Shown here one piece after another: positions 27,213 through 36,676 of a DNA stretch of 64,000 nt (position 1 is the first letter of the stretch; the number at the start of each line of letters is the position of its first letter). The stretch lies in assembly GCA_017543265.1 (NCBI GenBank), contig JAFYGI010000048.1, positions 1 through 64,000 on the forward strand, written 5' to 3'. Under the pieces are notes generated by a model, which saw only the letters and a list, made by a program, of their open reading frames with translations, made no database searches and had not been told where the DNA came from. The stretch is from Bacillota bacterium (GTDB lineage: Bacteria > Bacillota > Clostridia > Lachnospirales > CAG-274). A program made the translations under genes and the position numbers.

Positions 27213-29276
27213 TTAAACATCATTTCTTAATATCAATATCACATCACGCACATCAATTTTCCCGTCATTATTCATGTCTGCATTTGATGTATCCGCAAGC
27301 GGAAGTATTTCGGATGCGTGCAGCATAACAAGCCTTGCATCCTTATCATCGACCGCCCCGTCACCGTTCACATCGCCCTTTAATGCGGCAGTCCTAAGCT
27401 CTATATCTTCTATCTGCGAGATATCTGTCGTGCGCTGCACCGCCTTTTGCTCGTCTGTGCCTTTTTCCGCCGTATGGGAATACAGCGCGGCGGCCGAGCA
27501 TACAAGGCAGGCATTATAGTCCAGCGCCACCTCGTTTTGTGTATAATCGCTTGCGCTGTCCGTGTAGCTTGTCGAATCGGCCATGGGGCCGCCCACAAGT
27601 GCGCCCACCAGCTTATGCTTTATACTGTTGCAGTTGGGGAAGGAATAATCGTTATAGACCGCCCTGTGGTGCGGATACTTGACGGACATATCGTTATAGG
27701 CGGTAACAAAGCAATGCTTTCCCGCATTGTTGCCCAGAATATACGACATCTGTCCCTGTGCCCAGTCAAAAAATCGGTCTTTGCCTTGTCTTTTATCCGC
27801 AAGCAGACCCATAAACTGGAGCGCCGTATTATAGCGTGCGCTGCCCCACTGGCTTATCAGCACAAAGCCCTCGCTGTTTTTGGAGGATGCCGCGCTGCCC
27901 GCAACATATTCGGCAACGGAATTGTTTGCCGTGCCGCCGTCGGGTGCATACAGCGCCGCAAGCGCCTTTACATCGTCCCACGATATAGCCCAGCCGCAGT
28001 AAAGGTCGTTGCTGAGGCTGTTATATACGGCCTTATAGCCGTTTTCTCCCGTTGCCTTATAAAGCATAGCCGCAGCCAGCGCCTTGTCATCGTTAAGGCT
28101 TGAAGCATGGTAAAACTGCATTACGGTCTCCTCATGTCCCACGCTGAGACCCTCGGGATTGTTCTGCGCATATTCAAAAAGGGCTTTTGCGTATTCAAGC
28201 GACTTTTCGTCGTTAAAATTCATGCTGTACAAGGCAAGCGCAGCCGCCGTTTCGTACACAATATCGCTGCATGGGTCGGATGCGCTTGTAAAGTACACCT
28301 TTCTGCTGCCTGTCTGACCCTCGGGCGCATAATGCCAGTCATGGTCGTTATTGCCCTCGCCCACCTGATAGCAAAAGGCCTGCACCTTGCCGTTTTCCAT
28401 TACGGTACATCTTTCAAAATAATCGGCAAACCTGTCCATGATACGCTTGTAATGCGCCGTAAGCCCCAACTCGTCATAATAAGGCCCGTATTCCATATAG
28501 CTTATGCCCAGCATGGTCGCCGAAAATGCCGCAGGCAGGCCGAACTTAACATGGTCGCCCGCATCGTGATAGCCGCCGCTTACATCTATTGTTTTGCCGT
28601 TATACACGGCCTTCGCATCGTCTGTGTGACAGTCGCTTCTCCAGCTGAAAAGGCTGTTTTCGTCCACATCCGCCCCGCACATATTGGCATCGTAAAAATA
28701 AAGCGCTTCCTGCAAAAGCTTTGCATAGTTAAGCTCCACATCGGTATTTATATCTATGGTGTCACCCGTCTGCGTGCCGCCGTTTCCGCCGCCCGTGCCG
28801 CCTACAAGCCTTGCCGAGGTTATCTTGTAGGACACGGTGCCCGACAGATTTACAAACTGCACGCCGAAATATGCGTTGTCGGCGCCGTTGTCCCAGCTGC
28901 CGTCAATATCCATATCCACCGTGCCCGCGCTGCCTTTAAGGTCATTCCACTCGTCCTGCCATGTATCGCCGAAGTTTATAAACGGCATAACGCCCGGGTA
29001 GCCGTCCGCCGTGTAGCTATACAGCTCATAGCTTATTTCAAGCCCCGTAAAGCCCGCCGCCTTGATATCGTTTATCGTCCTGTAGTCCGGCGAATAAAAA
29101 ACGACCTTATAATTTTTGCCGTTGTTGAGTGCCTCGTTCGTGCCCTCCGCACCGCCCGAATAACAGCTTAACGCAAGCCCATCGTCGGCATAAACGGGGG
29201 TGCAAACACCCGCCGAGCCAAGTATCATACTGCCCGCCAGCATAAGACCGACAAGGCTTTTTAAAAATTTCTTCAT
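27213..29276 (-). CDS. Secreted GH9 endoglucanase with N-terminal CBM-like domain and dockerin
   Basis: 687 residues. Signal peptide (1-31, MKKFLKSLVGLML..., VYA-DD), an N-terminal beta-sandwich resembling a carbohydrate-binding module (32-165), a GH9 (alpha/alpha)6 catalytic domain (about 178-610) and a C-terminal type I dockerin (628-687; KGDVNGDGAVDDKD, ADMNNDGKIDVRD). Catalytic residues are in GGYHDAGDHVKF (about 232-243) and NEVALDYNA near residue 580; HHRAVYNDYS holds the conserved HHR. It cleaves beta-1,4-glucan and should dock onto a scaffold encoded elsewhere. Ribosome site AGAGGTAG; extended -10 promoter at 29316. Confidence 0.96.
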   Translation of the reverse strand: MKKFLKSLVGLMLAGSMILGSAGVCTPVYADDGLALSCYSGGAEGTNEALNNGKNYKVVFYSPDYRTINDIKAAGFTGLEISYELYSYTADGYPGVMPFINFGDTWQDEWNDLKGSAGTVDMDIDGSWDNGADNAYFGVQFVNLSGTVSYKITSARLVGGTGGGNGGTQTGDTIDINTDVELNYAKLLQEALYFYDANMCGADVDENSLFSWRSDCHTDDAKAVYNGKTIDVSGGYHDAGDHVKFGLPAAFSATMLGISYMEYGPYYDELGLTAHYKRIMDRFADYFERCTVMENGKVQAFCYQVGEGNNDHDWHYAPEGQTGSRKVYFTSASDPCSDIVYETAAALALYSMNFNDEKSLEYAKALFEYAQNNPEGLSVGHEETVMQFYHASSLNDDKALAAAMLYKATGENGYKAVYNSLSNDLYCGWAISWDDVKALAALYAPDGGTANNSVAEYVAGSAASSKNSEGFVLISQWGSARYNTALQFMGLLADKRQGKDRFFDWAQGQMSYILGNNAGKHCFVTAYNDMSVKYPHHRAVYNDYSFPNCNSIKHKLVGALVGGPMADSTSYTDSASDYTQNEVALDYNACLVCSAAALYSHTAEKGTDEQKAVQRTTDISQIEDIELRTAALKGDVNGDGAVDDKDARLVMLHASEILPLADTSNADMNNDGKIDVRDVILILRNDV

Positions 29277-29315
29277 TACGATCTACCTCTTATCCTTATT
29301 TTTTCAACAAATAAG

Positions 29316-29321
29316 ATTATA
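29316..29321 (-). promoter_or_regulatory. Extended -10 promoter of the GH9 gene
   Basis: TG-C-TATAAT on the minus strand (29321-29316), without a recognisable -35 at 16-18 bp. The 40-nt leader carries the ribosome site. Confidence 0.6.
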
Positions 29322-29381
29322 GCATAATACGGAAACATTTTAATTAACAAACTATCATTTTTAGGTAAATTTTTTATGAAC

Positions 29382-29432
29382 AAAAGCCGCCCTTTCGGGC
29401 GGCTTATCGCTGTCGATAAAATCGACAGCCGC
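29382..29432 (-). terminator. Tandem hairpins ending thrS
   Basis: Reading the minus strand: GCTGTCGAT/ATCGACAGC (29429-29410) just after the thrS stop, then GCCGCCC/GGGCGGC (29403-29386) with a TTTC/GAAA loop and a TTTTG tail. The second hairpin is the likely terminator. Confidence 0.85.
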
Positions 29433-29434
29433 TA

Positions 29435-31381
29435 TTACCATCTTTTTGTTTTGTTCTTGATCTCCTCTTTTATTTCGGCAATAAACTTGTCTATTTCGTA
29501 GCTGCCGAGATCCTCTGCCTTGCAGCGTACCGAAACGGTGTTTGTCTCCGCCTCTTTCTCGCCGACTATAACGATATAAGGCACTCTTTCGTTTCTTGCC
29601 TCTCTTATCTTGTAGCCTATCTTTTCTGCGCGGTCGTCCATTTCAACAAGCAGACCTGCGGCCTTAAACTCGTTATATACCTTGTCCGCATACTCCTGAT
29701 ACTTTTCGGAGATAGGAAGCACCTTTATCTGTACGGGGGCAAGCCAGGTCGGGAAGTGACCCGCATACTTTTCGATAAGAAGTGCAAGCGTTCTTTCGTA
29801 GCAGCCGATAGATGTTCTGTGGATGATATAGGGGCGCTTTTTCTGGCCGTCCTTGTCGATATAGTACATATCAAACTGCTCTGCAAGCATCTGGTCTATC
29901 TGTATGGTGATAAGCGTATCTTCCTTGCCGAATACGTTCTTTATCTGTATATCCAGCTTGGGGCCGTAGAACGCAGCCTCGCCGATACCTACCTTGTACT
30001 CAACGCCGAGGTGGTCGAGTATCTTCTTCATAGTGCCCTGAGCCTCGTCCCATTGCTCCTTTGTGCCGATATATTTTTCCTTGTCGTCGGGATCCCACTG
30101 CGAAAATCTGTAGCTTACATCCTCGATAAGGCCTAAAGTGGTAAGCATATCGTTTGCAAGCTGCAAGCAGCCCTTAAATTCTTCTTCAAGCTGGTCGGGA
30201 CGCAGGATAAGATGACCCTCGCTGATAGTGAACTGACGTACACGGATAAGGCCGTGCATCTCGCCCGAGGACTCGTTTCTGAAAAGGGTCGAGGTCTCGC
30301 CCATTCTGTAGGGCAGGTCGCGGTAGCTGTGCTGTGTTGCCTTGTAAACATAATACTGGAAGGGGCAGGTCATAGGACGAAGTGCGTAGACCTCGCTGTC
30401 CTTTTCCTCGTCGCCCATTACAAACATACCCTCTTTGTAGTGACCCCAATGGCCGCTTATCTTATAAAGGTCGCTCTTTGCCATAAGGGGAGTTTTGGTG
30501 CGCACATAGCCGCGGCGCTCCTCCTCGTCCTCAACAAAGCGCTGGAGCGTCTGAACTATCTTTGTGCCCTTGGGCATAAGCAGGGGAAGACCCTGACCGA
30601 TAACATCCGTGGTAGTAAAGATATTAAGCTCACGGCCAAGCTTGTTGTGGTCGCGCTTTTTAGCCTCCTCGCGCTGTGCGATAAATTCTTCAAGGTCGCT
30701 TGCCTTTGTAAATGCCGTAGCGTATATACGCGCAAGCATTTTGTTCTTTTCATTGCCGCGCCAGTATGCACCCGACGAACCCGCCTCGTTGGTTATCTTG
30801 AATGCCTTGATATTTTTTGTGCTCATAAGGTGAGGACCTGCGCAAAGGTCGGTAAAATCGCCCTGCTTGTAGAAGGAAATTACTGCATCCTCGGGCAGGT
30901 CGTTTATAAGCTCTACCTTGTAGGGCTCGCCCGCTTCTTCCATCAACTTAAGCGCATCCGCACGGGGAAGCTCGAAATATTCAAGGGGGATATTCTCCTT
31001 GACGATCTTCTTCATTTCCTTTTCTATCTCGGCAAATTCCTCCTGTGTAAAGGGTGCTCTGTCAAAATCGTAGTAGAAACCGTCGTCCGTTGCGGGGCCG
31101 ATAGCCAATTTAGCCTCGGGATAAAGGCGCTTTACAGCCTGCGCCATAATGTGCGATGCGGTGTGTCTGAATGCACGCTTGCCCTCGGGAGAGTCAAAGG
31201 TGCAGATCTCAAGCTCGCAGTCCTCGGTAACGGGCTTTCTTAAATCCACTACCTTGCCGTTTATTTTGCCGCAGCAGGCATTTCTTGCAAGGCCCTCGCT
31301 TAAGTCCTTTGCGATATCCAAAACAGTAATACCGCTGTCATACTGCTTTGAAGAACCGTCCTTTAAAGTTACATTGATCAT
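29435..31381 (-). CDS. thrS: Threonyl-tRNA synthetase
   Basis: 648 residues, class II synthetase. Domains in order: TGS (1-60; LKDGSSKQYDSGITV), second additional domain with the zinc-type editing motif HTASHIMAQAVKRLYP (about 72-87), catalytic core with motif 2 (RMGETSTLFRNESSGEMHGLIRVRQF) and the zinc ligand in MTCPFQYYVYK, motif 3 (IGCYERTLALLIEKYAG), and the C-terminal anticodon-binding domain (about 540-648). Expression is governed by the T-box at 31631-31897 with specifier ACC, so low charged tRNA-Thr raises it. Ribosome site AAAGGAAG. Confidence 0.98.
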   Translation of the reverse strand: MINVTLKDGSSKQYDSGITVLDIAKDLSEGLARNACCGKINGKVVDLRKPVTEDCELEICTFDSPEGKRAFRHTASHIMAQAVKRLYPEAKLAIGPATDDGFYYDFDRAPFTQEEFAEIEKEMKKIVKENIPLEYFELPRADALKLMEEAGEPYKVELINDLPEDAVISFYKQGDFTDLCAGPHLMSTKNIKAFKITNEAGSSGAYWRGNEKNKMLARIYATAFTKASDLEEFIAQREEAKKRDHNKLGRELNIFTTTDVIGQGLPLLMPKGTKIVQTLQRFVEDEEERRGYVRTKTPLMAKSDLYKISGHWGHYKEGMFVMGDEEKDSEVYALRPMTCPFQYYVYKATQHSYRDLPYRMGETSTLFRNESSGEMHGLIRVRQFTISEGHLILRPDQLEEEFKGCLQLANDMLTTLGLIEDVSYRFSQWDPDDKEKYIGTKEQWDEAQGTMKKILDHLGVEYKVGIGEAAFYGPKLDIQIKNVFGKEDTLITIQIDQMLAEQFDMYYIDKDGQKKRPYIIHRTSIGCYERTLALLIEKYAGHFPTWLAPVQIKVLPISEKYQEYADKVYNEFKAAGLLVEMDDRAEKIGYKIREARNERVPYIVIVGEKEAETNTVSVRCKAEDLGSYEIDKFIAEIKEEIKNKTKRW

Positions 31382-31422
31382 TTTTCTTCTTCCTTTCTTT
31401 TGTACTGATGTATTTTATTTTT

Positions 31423-31561
31423 TTACTTATTCGGCTTAATGCGAATTGTTGATACTATTGCATAAATAGCAGCTATGATAATAAACGGTATTTCAAGCAA
31501 TGCTATTTTGCTGTTATGCCACACAAGGGATATCCCTATAATAACAAGCACCGTGGCTCAT
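31423..31561 (-). pseudogene. Frameshifted small membrane protein in the thrS leader
   Basis: Between the T-box terminator and thrS there is ATG 31561 with AAAGGAG 10 nt upstream. Its frame stops after 15 codons, but a second frame opening at 31551 (GTG) continues to TAA 31423, reading VLVIIGISLVWHNSKIALLE then IPFIIIAAIYAIVSTIRIKP-NK, a hydrophobic two-pass protein. Removing one base from CACGG near 31550 joins them into 45 codons. This could be a recent frameshift, an assembly error, or an overlapping start. It has no recognised family. Confidence 0.5.
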
Positions 31562-31630
31562 ATTTATTACACTCCTTTGGCAGTAACAATATTGACATTA
31601 TCACATTTTTGCGTTGTGATTTCGCAAATA

Positions 31631-31897
31631 AAACAAAAAGCCCCTTACCGTACAAAAAGTACGATAAGGGACGAAATTTTTTAATCACAAGAAACTATAT
31701 TTCTTATAATCCAACTCCGCGGTTCCACCCAAATTGTGCAAAGCACCGCTCAAAAACTTTATAACGTAAGTTACACGGGCCGCATTAAGGCCGCTCGGAG
31801 GTGGTTTTCACGTTTGCGCTTATCGGGCTTTCCCATCATCCGCCCTCTCTGTGGATAAGACTGCAAGGCTACTGTCCCCGTCATAGTTTTATCGTAT
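31631..31897 (-). promoter_or_regulatory. T-box riboswitch of thrS (specifier ACC)
   Basis: On the minus strand Stem I runs from about 31890 and contains GACAGTAG and the specifier loop GTGAAAACCACC, with the codon ACC (Thr) at 31805-31803. The T-box core GGGTGGAACCGCG lies at 31730-31718. It is followed by the terminator CGTCCCTTATCGTAC/GTACGGTAAGGGG (31671-31641) and a T-run to 31631. Uncharged tRNA-Thr should stabilise the antiterminator and allow readthrough into the small ORF and thrS. Confidence 0.95.
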
Positions 31898-31903
31898 ATT
31901 AGG

Positions 31904-31932
31904 ATTATAAACCCTTAAATCCGGATTGTCAA
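31904..31932 (-). promoter_or_regulatory. Promoter of the T-box-thrS transcript
   Basis: TTGACA (31932-31927), 17 bp, TATAAT (31909-31904), both consensus. It lies within 10 nt of the end of the upstream SLH gene. Confidence 0.93.
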
Positions 31933-31941
31933 TACCCAAAA

Positions 31942-33681
31942 TTACTGCGGCGTGAGCATACCGCCGTTTGCCAGCTGATAATCGCCGTCATACAGCCAAT
32001 CGTTTGCGGCAAGGTCTGTATCGTAGTAGATAAGGTAGCCGTTTTCGTTTATATCTATTGCATCGTTGAACTTCAATACATGGATATAGCTGTTGCTTGT
32101 AAGTTCAAGCTTGCTGCCCTCTTCCACATTAACCTCGACATATTCTGCCCTGTTAAGCTCGTTTATGCTTGCTTTAAGGTAGCTGCCGTCCTTAAGATTG
32201 ATGATGATGCGTGCGTTTTCCTCGGAGATAACGTCTGCCTCCAGCGTCTGGTTGATAAGTGTTATCTCTACGGTATTGTTTTTGTTGTTGCTTGTTGCCC
32301 TGCTGTCGATAAGGTATTTTACCTTTTCGATGTCGCAGTTTTCAAGCCTTGCTTTAAGGTCGTTCTTGTCGATATAGAACAGGGTCGTCTTGCGGTCGCC
32401 CGTAATGTTCGTGCCCTTTACCGTAATTTCGGCCTTGTCGTTTTCATCGTCGTTTTTGCCTGCCGCAGTCTTGAAAAGACCCTCGGAAACATTGCTTGCC
32501 ACGATGTCGCCGCCGTTTATTACTGCCTTGCCCGCATCCTCCGCAAATACTGCGCTGCCGTCGGAGACCGTAATGCCGACAGAGTCAAGCGTAACGCTGC
32601 CCGCCGTCTTAACTGCATTTGACTTGGGAGACTTTGTCTGTATGCTGCCGCCCGTCATTTCTATCTTCGAGCCGTCCTCACCGCGCAGTGCAGCGGAACC
32701 CGAGCCAAGGTTATAAAGCTCGGAATTTGTTATCTCCGCACTTGAACGTCCCCTTGCGTATACCGATACCGCATTTGATGCGTTTGACTTGACAGTGCTG
32801 TCGGATATCTCCGCAGCGGCGTTGTTTATTATCTCAACCGCCTTTTCGGAGGGGTCTGCAACGGATACGGTGGAGTTTTCAATGCCTGTAAGGGCAGTAC
32901 CGTCAATAACTACGCCTGCCTTTTTGGTAACGCCGCTGAGTACGGTCGAAGCATTTTCTTCTTCCTCTGCGGGCTCTTCCTGTGTCTTTTTGCCTGTATC
33001 GGGCTTTTGCGTAACCGCAGAGCTTGACTTCTTCTCAACAGGATGCTCGTCCATGTAGTTTACGGCCTTGTAAAATATCATTGCCATTTCCGCACGGGAC
33101 ATTGCATCGTTGTAATTTATCCTGCCGTCGTTGCCGCTTATAATGCCCATTTTTGTAAGGCTTGCAATTGCCATCTGCGCCTTTACGTCCCTGATGACAT
33201 CCGCATCGCTGTACATTGAAAGGTCGGTAGTCGCATCCGTTATATAGCCGTTAAGGTCAAGTGCCTTATAAAGCATCTGCATAGCATAGCCGCGCGTGAT
33301 GGGCTGCTGCGGATAAAAGGCATAATCATCGGTTATAGCGCCCGCGCCCTTTGCATTGATAACTGCTGTGTAGTAATAGTCGTCCTCGTGTACATCGGTA
33401 AAGCCGTATACATAGGTGCTGTGCTGTCCCAGATCAAACGTATTGTTGAGCAGCAGGACGAAATCACCGCGCTCTATCTGAAGCTCGGGCGCATAAAGAT
33501 TGTCGCCCACACCTGCCACGATGCCCTTTTGCACAAGGTAGTCCACCGCTTCGGATGCCCAGCCGTAGCCGCCGTCATTTACATCCCTGAAATACTTTGA
33601 GTTGCCCGCAAAAGCCGCGGAGCTTGTTCCCATGACAACGGCAAGTGTCAATGCCGCAGCCGCACATAATTTTGCTTTCAT
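31942..33681 (-). CDS. SLH-domain cell-wall protein with beta-helix repeats
   Basis: The start is ATG 33681 after AAGGAG, giving a signal peptide (MKAKLCAAAALTLAV..., AFA-GN) and 579 residues. Residues about 27-225 hold three SLH-type repeats (YFRDVNDGGYGWASEAVDYL, FTDVHEDDYYYTAVINA, SMYSDADVIRDVKAQMAI), which bind pyruvylated wall polymers. A short charged Pro/Lys/Glu linker (about 230-255) leads to a repetitive parallel beta-helix (NSTVSVADPSEKAVEIINNA..., DSTVKSNASNAVSV..., NSELYNLGSGSAALRG). The passenger resembles pectate-lyase-like or adhesin helices, but no catalytic residues were recognised. Promoter at 33728. Confidence 0.88.
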   Translation of the reverse strand: MKAKLCAAAALTLAVVMGTSSAAFAGNSKYFRDVNDGGYGWASEAVDYLVQKGIVAGVGDNLYAPELQIERGDFVLLLNNTFDLGQHSTYVYGFTDVHEDDYYYTAVINAKGAGAITDDYAFYPQQPITRGYAMQMLYKALDLNGYITDATTDLSMYSDADVIRDVKAQMAIASLTKMGIISGNDGRINYNDAMSRAEMAMIFYKAVNYMDEHPVEKKSSSAVTQKPDTGKKTQEEPAEEEENASTVLSGVTKKAGVVIDGTALTGIENSTVSVADPSEKAVEIINNAAAEISDSTVKSNASNAVSVYARGRSSAEITNSELYNLGSGSAALRGEDGSKIEMTGGSIQTKSPKSNAVKTAGSVTLDSVGITVSDGSAVFAEDAGKAVINGGDIVASNVSEGLFKTAAGKNDDENDKAEITVKGTNITGDRKTTLFYIDKNDLKARLENCDIEKVKYLIDSRATSNNKNNTVEITLINQTLEADVISEENARIIINLKDGSYLKASINELNRAEYVEVNVEEGSKLELTSNSYIHVLKFNDAIDINENGYLIYYDTDLAANDWLYDGDYQLANGGMLTPQ

Positions 33682-33727
33682 GATCGTCTTCTCCTTTTTT
33701 ATGTATTCCACGTTTTCCTTACTTTTA

Positions 33728-33756
33728 TATATAACACATATTTTTATAAAAATCAA
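33728..33756 (-). promoter_or_regulatory. Promoter of the SLH gene
   Basis: TTGATT (33756-33751), 17 bp, TATATA (33733-33728) on the minus strand. Confidence 0.7.
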
Positions 33757-33788
33757 TGGAATATACATGAATATTTATTACAAAAACC

Positions 33789-34715
33789 TTAATTTTTACC
33801 GCCGATGCTGTTTATATCATAAGGAGTGAGCTGATATACATAGTAATTCAGCCAGTTGGTATAAAGCAGGCTGCTGTGTGCCTTCCACAGCGAAACAGGC
33901 GGTTTGGACGGGTCGTCGTCCTTAAAATAGTTTTTGGGTATGTCTATATCCAGACCCTTTTCCTTGTCCCTGAAATATTCCGCAGCAAGCGTGTTTTTCT
34001 CATACTCGCTGTGACCCATTACAAAAAATCGTCGCATATCCGCACTTGCGACAATGTACACGCCCGCCTCCTCACCGGAAGCGATAACGCGCAGACCCTC
34101 TGTTTTTTCTATATCCTCTGCGCGCACCTCCGTATGTCTGGAGTGCGGCGCGTAGAACACATCGTCAAAGCCGCGCAGCAGGTCGATATGCTCGTATATT
34201 TTGGTGTGTGCAAAAACGCCGAACATTTTTTTCTCCAGCGGATACTTGGGTATGCCGTAGTGGTAGTAAAGTCCCGCCTGTGCGCCCCAGCAGATATGGA
34301 AGGTGCTGGTAACATTTGTCTTTGACCACTCCATTATCTCCGTCAGCTCATGCCAGTAGTTGACTTCCTCAAACGGCATCTGCTCCACAGGTGCGCCCGT
34401 TATTATCATACCGTCGTATTTTTCGTGTTTAACGTCCGCAAAGGTCAGATAAAAGGTATCCAGATACGCACGCGACGTATTTTTCGACACATGGCTTTCC
34501 ATGTGCATAAAGCTTACCTCCACCTGCAGCGGAGAATTGCTCAGAAGCCGCAGCAGCTGTACCTCCGTCTGCTGTTTGTTGGGCATAAGATTTAAAATAA
34601 GTATTCTAAGCGGTCTTATATCCTGATGAAAGGCACGGCTTTCATCCATAACAAATATGCTTTCGTTTGTAAGCACGCTTTTTGCCGGCAGATCGTCGGC
34701 CACCTTAATAGGCAT
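33789..34715 (-). CDS. metAA: Homoserine O-acetyltransferase (MetA fold)
   Basis: 308 residues of the MetA type (class I glutamine-amidotransferase-like). The nucleophile C142 is in HICWGAQAG, and H235/E237 are in MGHSEYE. E111 (in GAPVEQ) is the residue that selects acetyl-CoA over succinyl-CoA in Bacillus cereus MetA, so the product should be O-acetylhomoserine, the entry to methionine. Ribosome site AAGGAA. It starts 18 nt after the stop of a GLUG-dockerin gene on the same strand with no terminator between, so it may be read from the polysaccharide-related transcript. Confidence 0.95.
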   Translation of the reverse strand: MPIKVADDLPAKSVLTNESIFVMDESRAFHQDIRPLRILILNLMPNKQQTEVQLLRLLSNSPLQVEVSFMHMESHVSKNTSRAYLDTFYLTFADVKHEKYDGMIITGAPVEQMPFEEVNYWHELTEIMEWSKTNVTSTFHICWGAQAGLYYHYGIPKYPLEKKMFGVFAHTKIYEHIDLLRGFDDVFYAPHSRHTEVRAEDIEKTEGLRVIASGEEAGVYIVASADMRRFFVMGHSEYEKNTLAAEYFRDKEKGLDIDIPKNYFKDDDPSKPPVSLWKAHSSLLYTNWLNYYVYQLTPYDINSIGGKN

Positions 34716-34733
34716 TTTGCATCATTCCTTAAT

Positions 34734-36626
34734 TTATATTTTTCCAACAAGATCGGCGGCAATGACCAGCGTTTCAAACACGTCCATATCACTTATGTAA
34801 TCGTCACCGTCGATATCCGCCATATAGTGGTCAAAATCGAACATTCCGACCGTTTCGCCCACTATCTGCTCCGACTTGATAACGTCCAGTATATCCACAA
34901 CGCAGTTAAGGTCACAATCGCCTTTTTGCCCCTCGTGGATACCGTTCCACGTCCTGTTTATTTCGGATTGCTCGCTCAGTCTGTAGTAGAAGCAGTTTTC
35001 CGCCGACGAATTTGTCTGGTCAAGCGCATGGAACTTTTCGTTAAATACGCCCGAAATGCCGTTTGCGCTGCCGCCCTCATCGGTCTTGCTGCTGAATATG
35101 GTGCAGTCCGCGCAGAAGCAGTTTTTAAGCAGGGAGGCCTTTGTCGTTTCGCCGACTATGCCGCCGACATCGTACTCCGACTTGATAACATTATTGCGCG
35201 AAAAGCAGTCCTGTATGGTGCCGCCCTGACAGATGGCCGTTACGGCACCCGACGAAGTGGTGGCATAGAAATAGGAATTCATTATTCCCAGATTTTTTAT
35301 TATGGCATCGTCGCCTATGCAGCCGAACAGACCCTCGTAGTCCTTTTCGCTTACCGCATCGTCGCCGTAAATGCCGCTTATCGTGTGCATATCGCCGTCA
35401 AACTTGCCCAGATACGGCGTTTTGGTCGTACCTATGGGTGTCCACGGCTTTGCCCCGAAGTTCTGTTCCTTCAGCTCCTCGACATTTATCACAAGGTCTG
35501 CCTTGAGTATCGCATCCGCATCCTTGTGATCCTCATAATATTCGTTTATAAGCCTTGCAAAGGCGTAAAGCTGATTTTCGTTTCTTATCTCGTACACACC
35601 GCTGCTGTTGGGCACCAGCGACAAGGGGTCGTCACTGTCCTGTGCGTCCTCCTCGTGGTTTTTGTACTCGCCGTCTTCCTTATAGACGATATAGTGTCCG
35701 CTGTCCAGCACGGGCAGGAAATCCCTCTCGCCGACGGTCACATTCTGCCGCCACACAACCGAGGACGTACTTTTTTTGTTGTTAAGAAGATATGTAAGCT
35801 CGCCGCTTTCAAGCTGGGTGGAGGTAAAGGCCTTTGGCTCCGTATTATAGCTTTTTTGCTTGCTGCCGTCGTAATAGGTGTTTTCTATCACCGCGGTAGT
35901 GCTCGTATCAAGTCCGTTATAGCGGCAGGCTATTGCATCCGTGCGCGCCTTTGACGCTTTTGCACCCAGAACATCGTTTGATGTATAGCAGTTTCTTATG
36001 GCGCAGGCGGCGTAACTCTTATCGCTCAGCCTGCCCGCTATGCCGCCCGCAACATATTCGCTCCTTACGATATTGTTGTAGCAGTAGCAGTTCTCTATAA
36101 CGCCGTTTTCCTTGTTCTGACCCGCAAATGTACCCGCATAGGCATCACTCCAGGTGAATGTGGGCGAATAGAAATAAGAATGGATTATGCCCAGATTTTT
36201 TATCGTGCCTTTATTTATGGCAAACAGACCCGCCATATTGGCATCATTACAGTAGATGCCGCTGATATAGTGCCCCTGACCGTCAAAAATGCCTTTAAAC
36301 CAATAAGGGCTCTTTGTCTGGCCGCTGCCGCCTATAGGCTCCCACGGGATAACATCGGTGCTTTCCGCCGACATTGTGCCGTCGTTTATTATTATGTCGC
36401 GCATAAGCCTTATTTTAAGGTCATTTTCGCCGTCAAGACTTGCCTCCGTGTTAAACTCAGCGTTATTGTACTTTTGCGCGTACCAATAAAGCTGTGCGGA
36501 ATTATATATGTTGTAATAGCCCTCGTCATCCTTTACGGGCACATTATCGTCCGCCGTTACCGCAGCCGCCGCAAACAGCGATATAGCCACCGCAGCCGCC
36601 GCAGTAACAAACCTTTTGAATATCAT
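34734..36626 (-). CDS. Secreted GLUG-repeat protein with dockerin-like C-terminus
   Basis: The start is ATG 36626 (ribosome site GGAGGAAG), giving 630 residues with a signal peptide (about 1-26). Two homologous halves each contain a GLUG-type region (first about 90-230: GIFDGQGHYISGIYC, AGLFAINKGTIKNLGI, AGGIAGR; second about 385-500: GKFDGDMHTISGIYG, EGLFGCIG, VGGIVGE). GLUG motifs occur in surface adhesins and IgA peptidase-like proteins; no enzyme site is seen. The C-terminus (about 568-630) has two dockerin-type loops (KGDCDLNCVVDILD, ADIDGDDYISDMD), the first with substitutions. Paralogues lie at 36677 and 50750. Confidence 0.85.
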   Translation of the reverse strand: MIFKRFVTAAAAVAISLFAAAAVTADDNVPVKDDEGYYNIYNSAQLYWYAQKYNNAEFNTEASLDGENDLKIRLMRDIIINDGTMSAESTDVIPWEPIGGSGQTKSPYWFKGIFDGQGHYISGIYCNDANMAGLFAINKGTIKNLGIIHSYFYSPTFTWSDAYAGTFAGQNKENGVIENCYCYNNIVRSEYVAGGIAGRLSDKSYAACAIRNCYTSNDVLGAKASKARTDAIACRYNGLDTSTTAVIENTYYDGSKQKSYNTEPKAFTSTQLESGELTYLLNNKKSTSSVVWRQNVTVGERDFLPVLDSGHYIVYKEDGEYKNHEEDAQDSDDPLSLVPNSSGVYEIRNENQLYAFARLINEYYEDHKDADAILKADLVINVEELKEQNFGAKPWTPIGTTKTPYLGKFDGDMHTISGIYGDDAVSEKDYEGLFGCIGDDAIIKNLGIMNSYFYATTSSGAVTAICQGGTIQDCFSRNNVIKSEYDVGGIVGETTKASLLKNCFCADCTIFSSKTDEGGSANGISGVFNEKFHALDQTNSSAENCFYYRLSEQSEINRTWNGIHEGQKGDCDLNCVVDILDVIKSEQIVGETVGMFDFDHYMADIDGDDYISDMDVFETLVIAADLVGKI

Positions 36627-36676
36627 TTTTCTTCCTCCAATCGGTTTTATGCCAACAGAGGCTTTCCCCGCTGCTG

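Noticed and set aside
31475-31684. A 69-codon plus-strand frame over the T-box terminator
   Set aside because: It is antisense to a recognised T-box and has no ribosome site or family resemblance.
34716-34733. A SAM or B12 riboswitch upstream of metA or metH
   Set aside because: Upstream regions are too short or lack the conserved cores; none was visible.
34626-35954. A 442-codon open frame antisense to metA and a GLUG gene
   Set aside because: Both minus-strand genes have clear family motifs; the antisense product resembles nothing and lacks a start signal.
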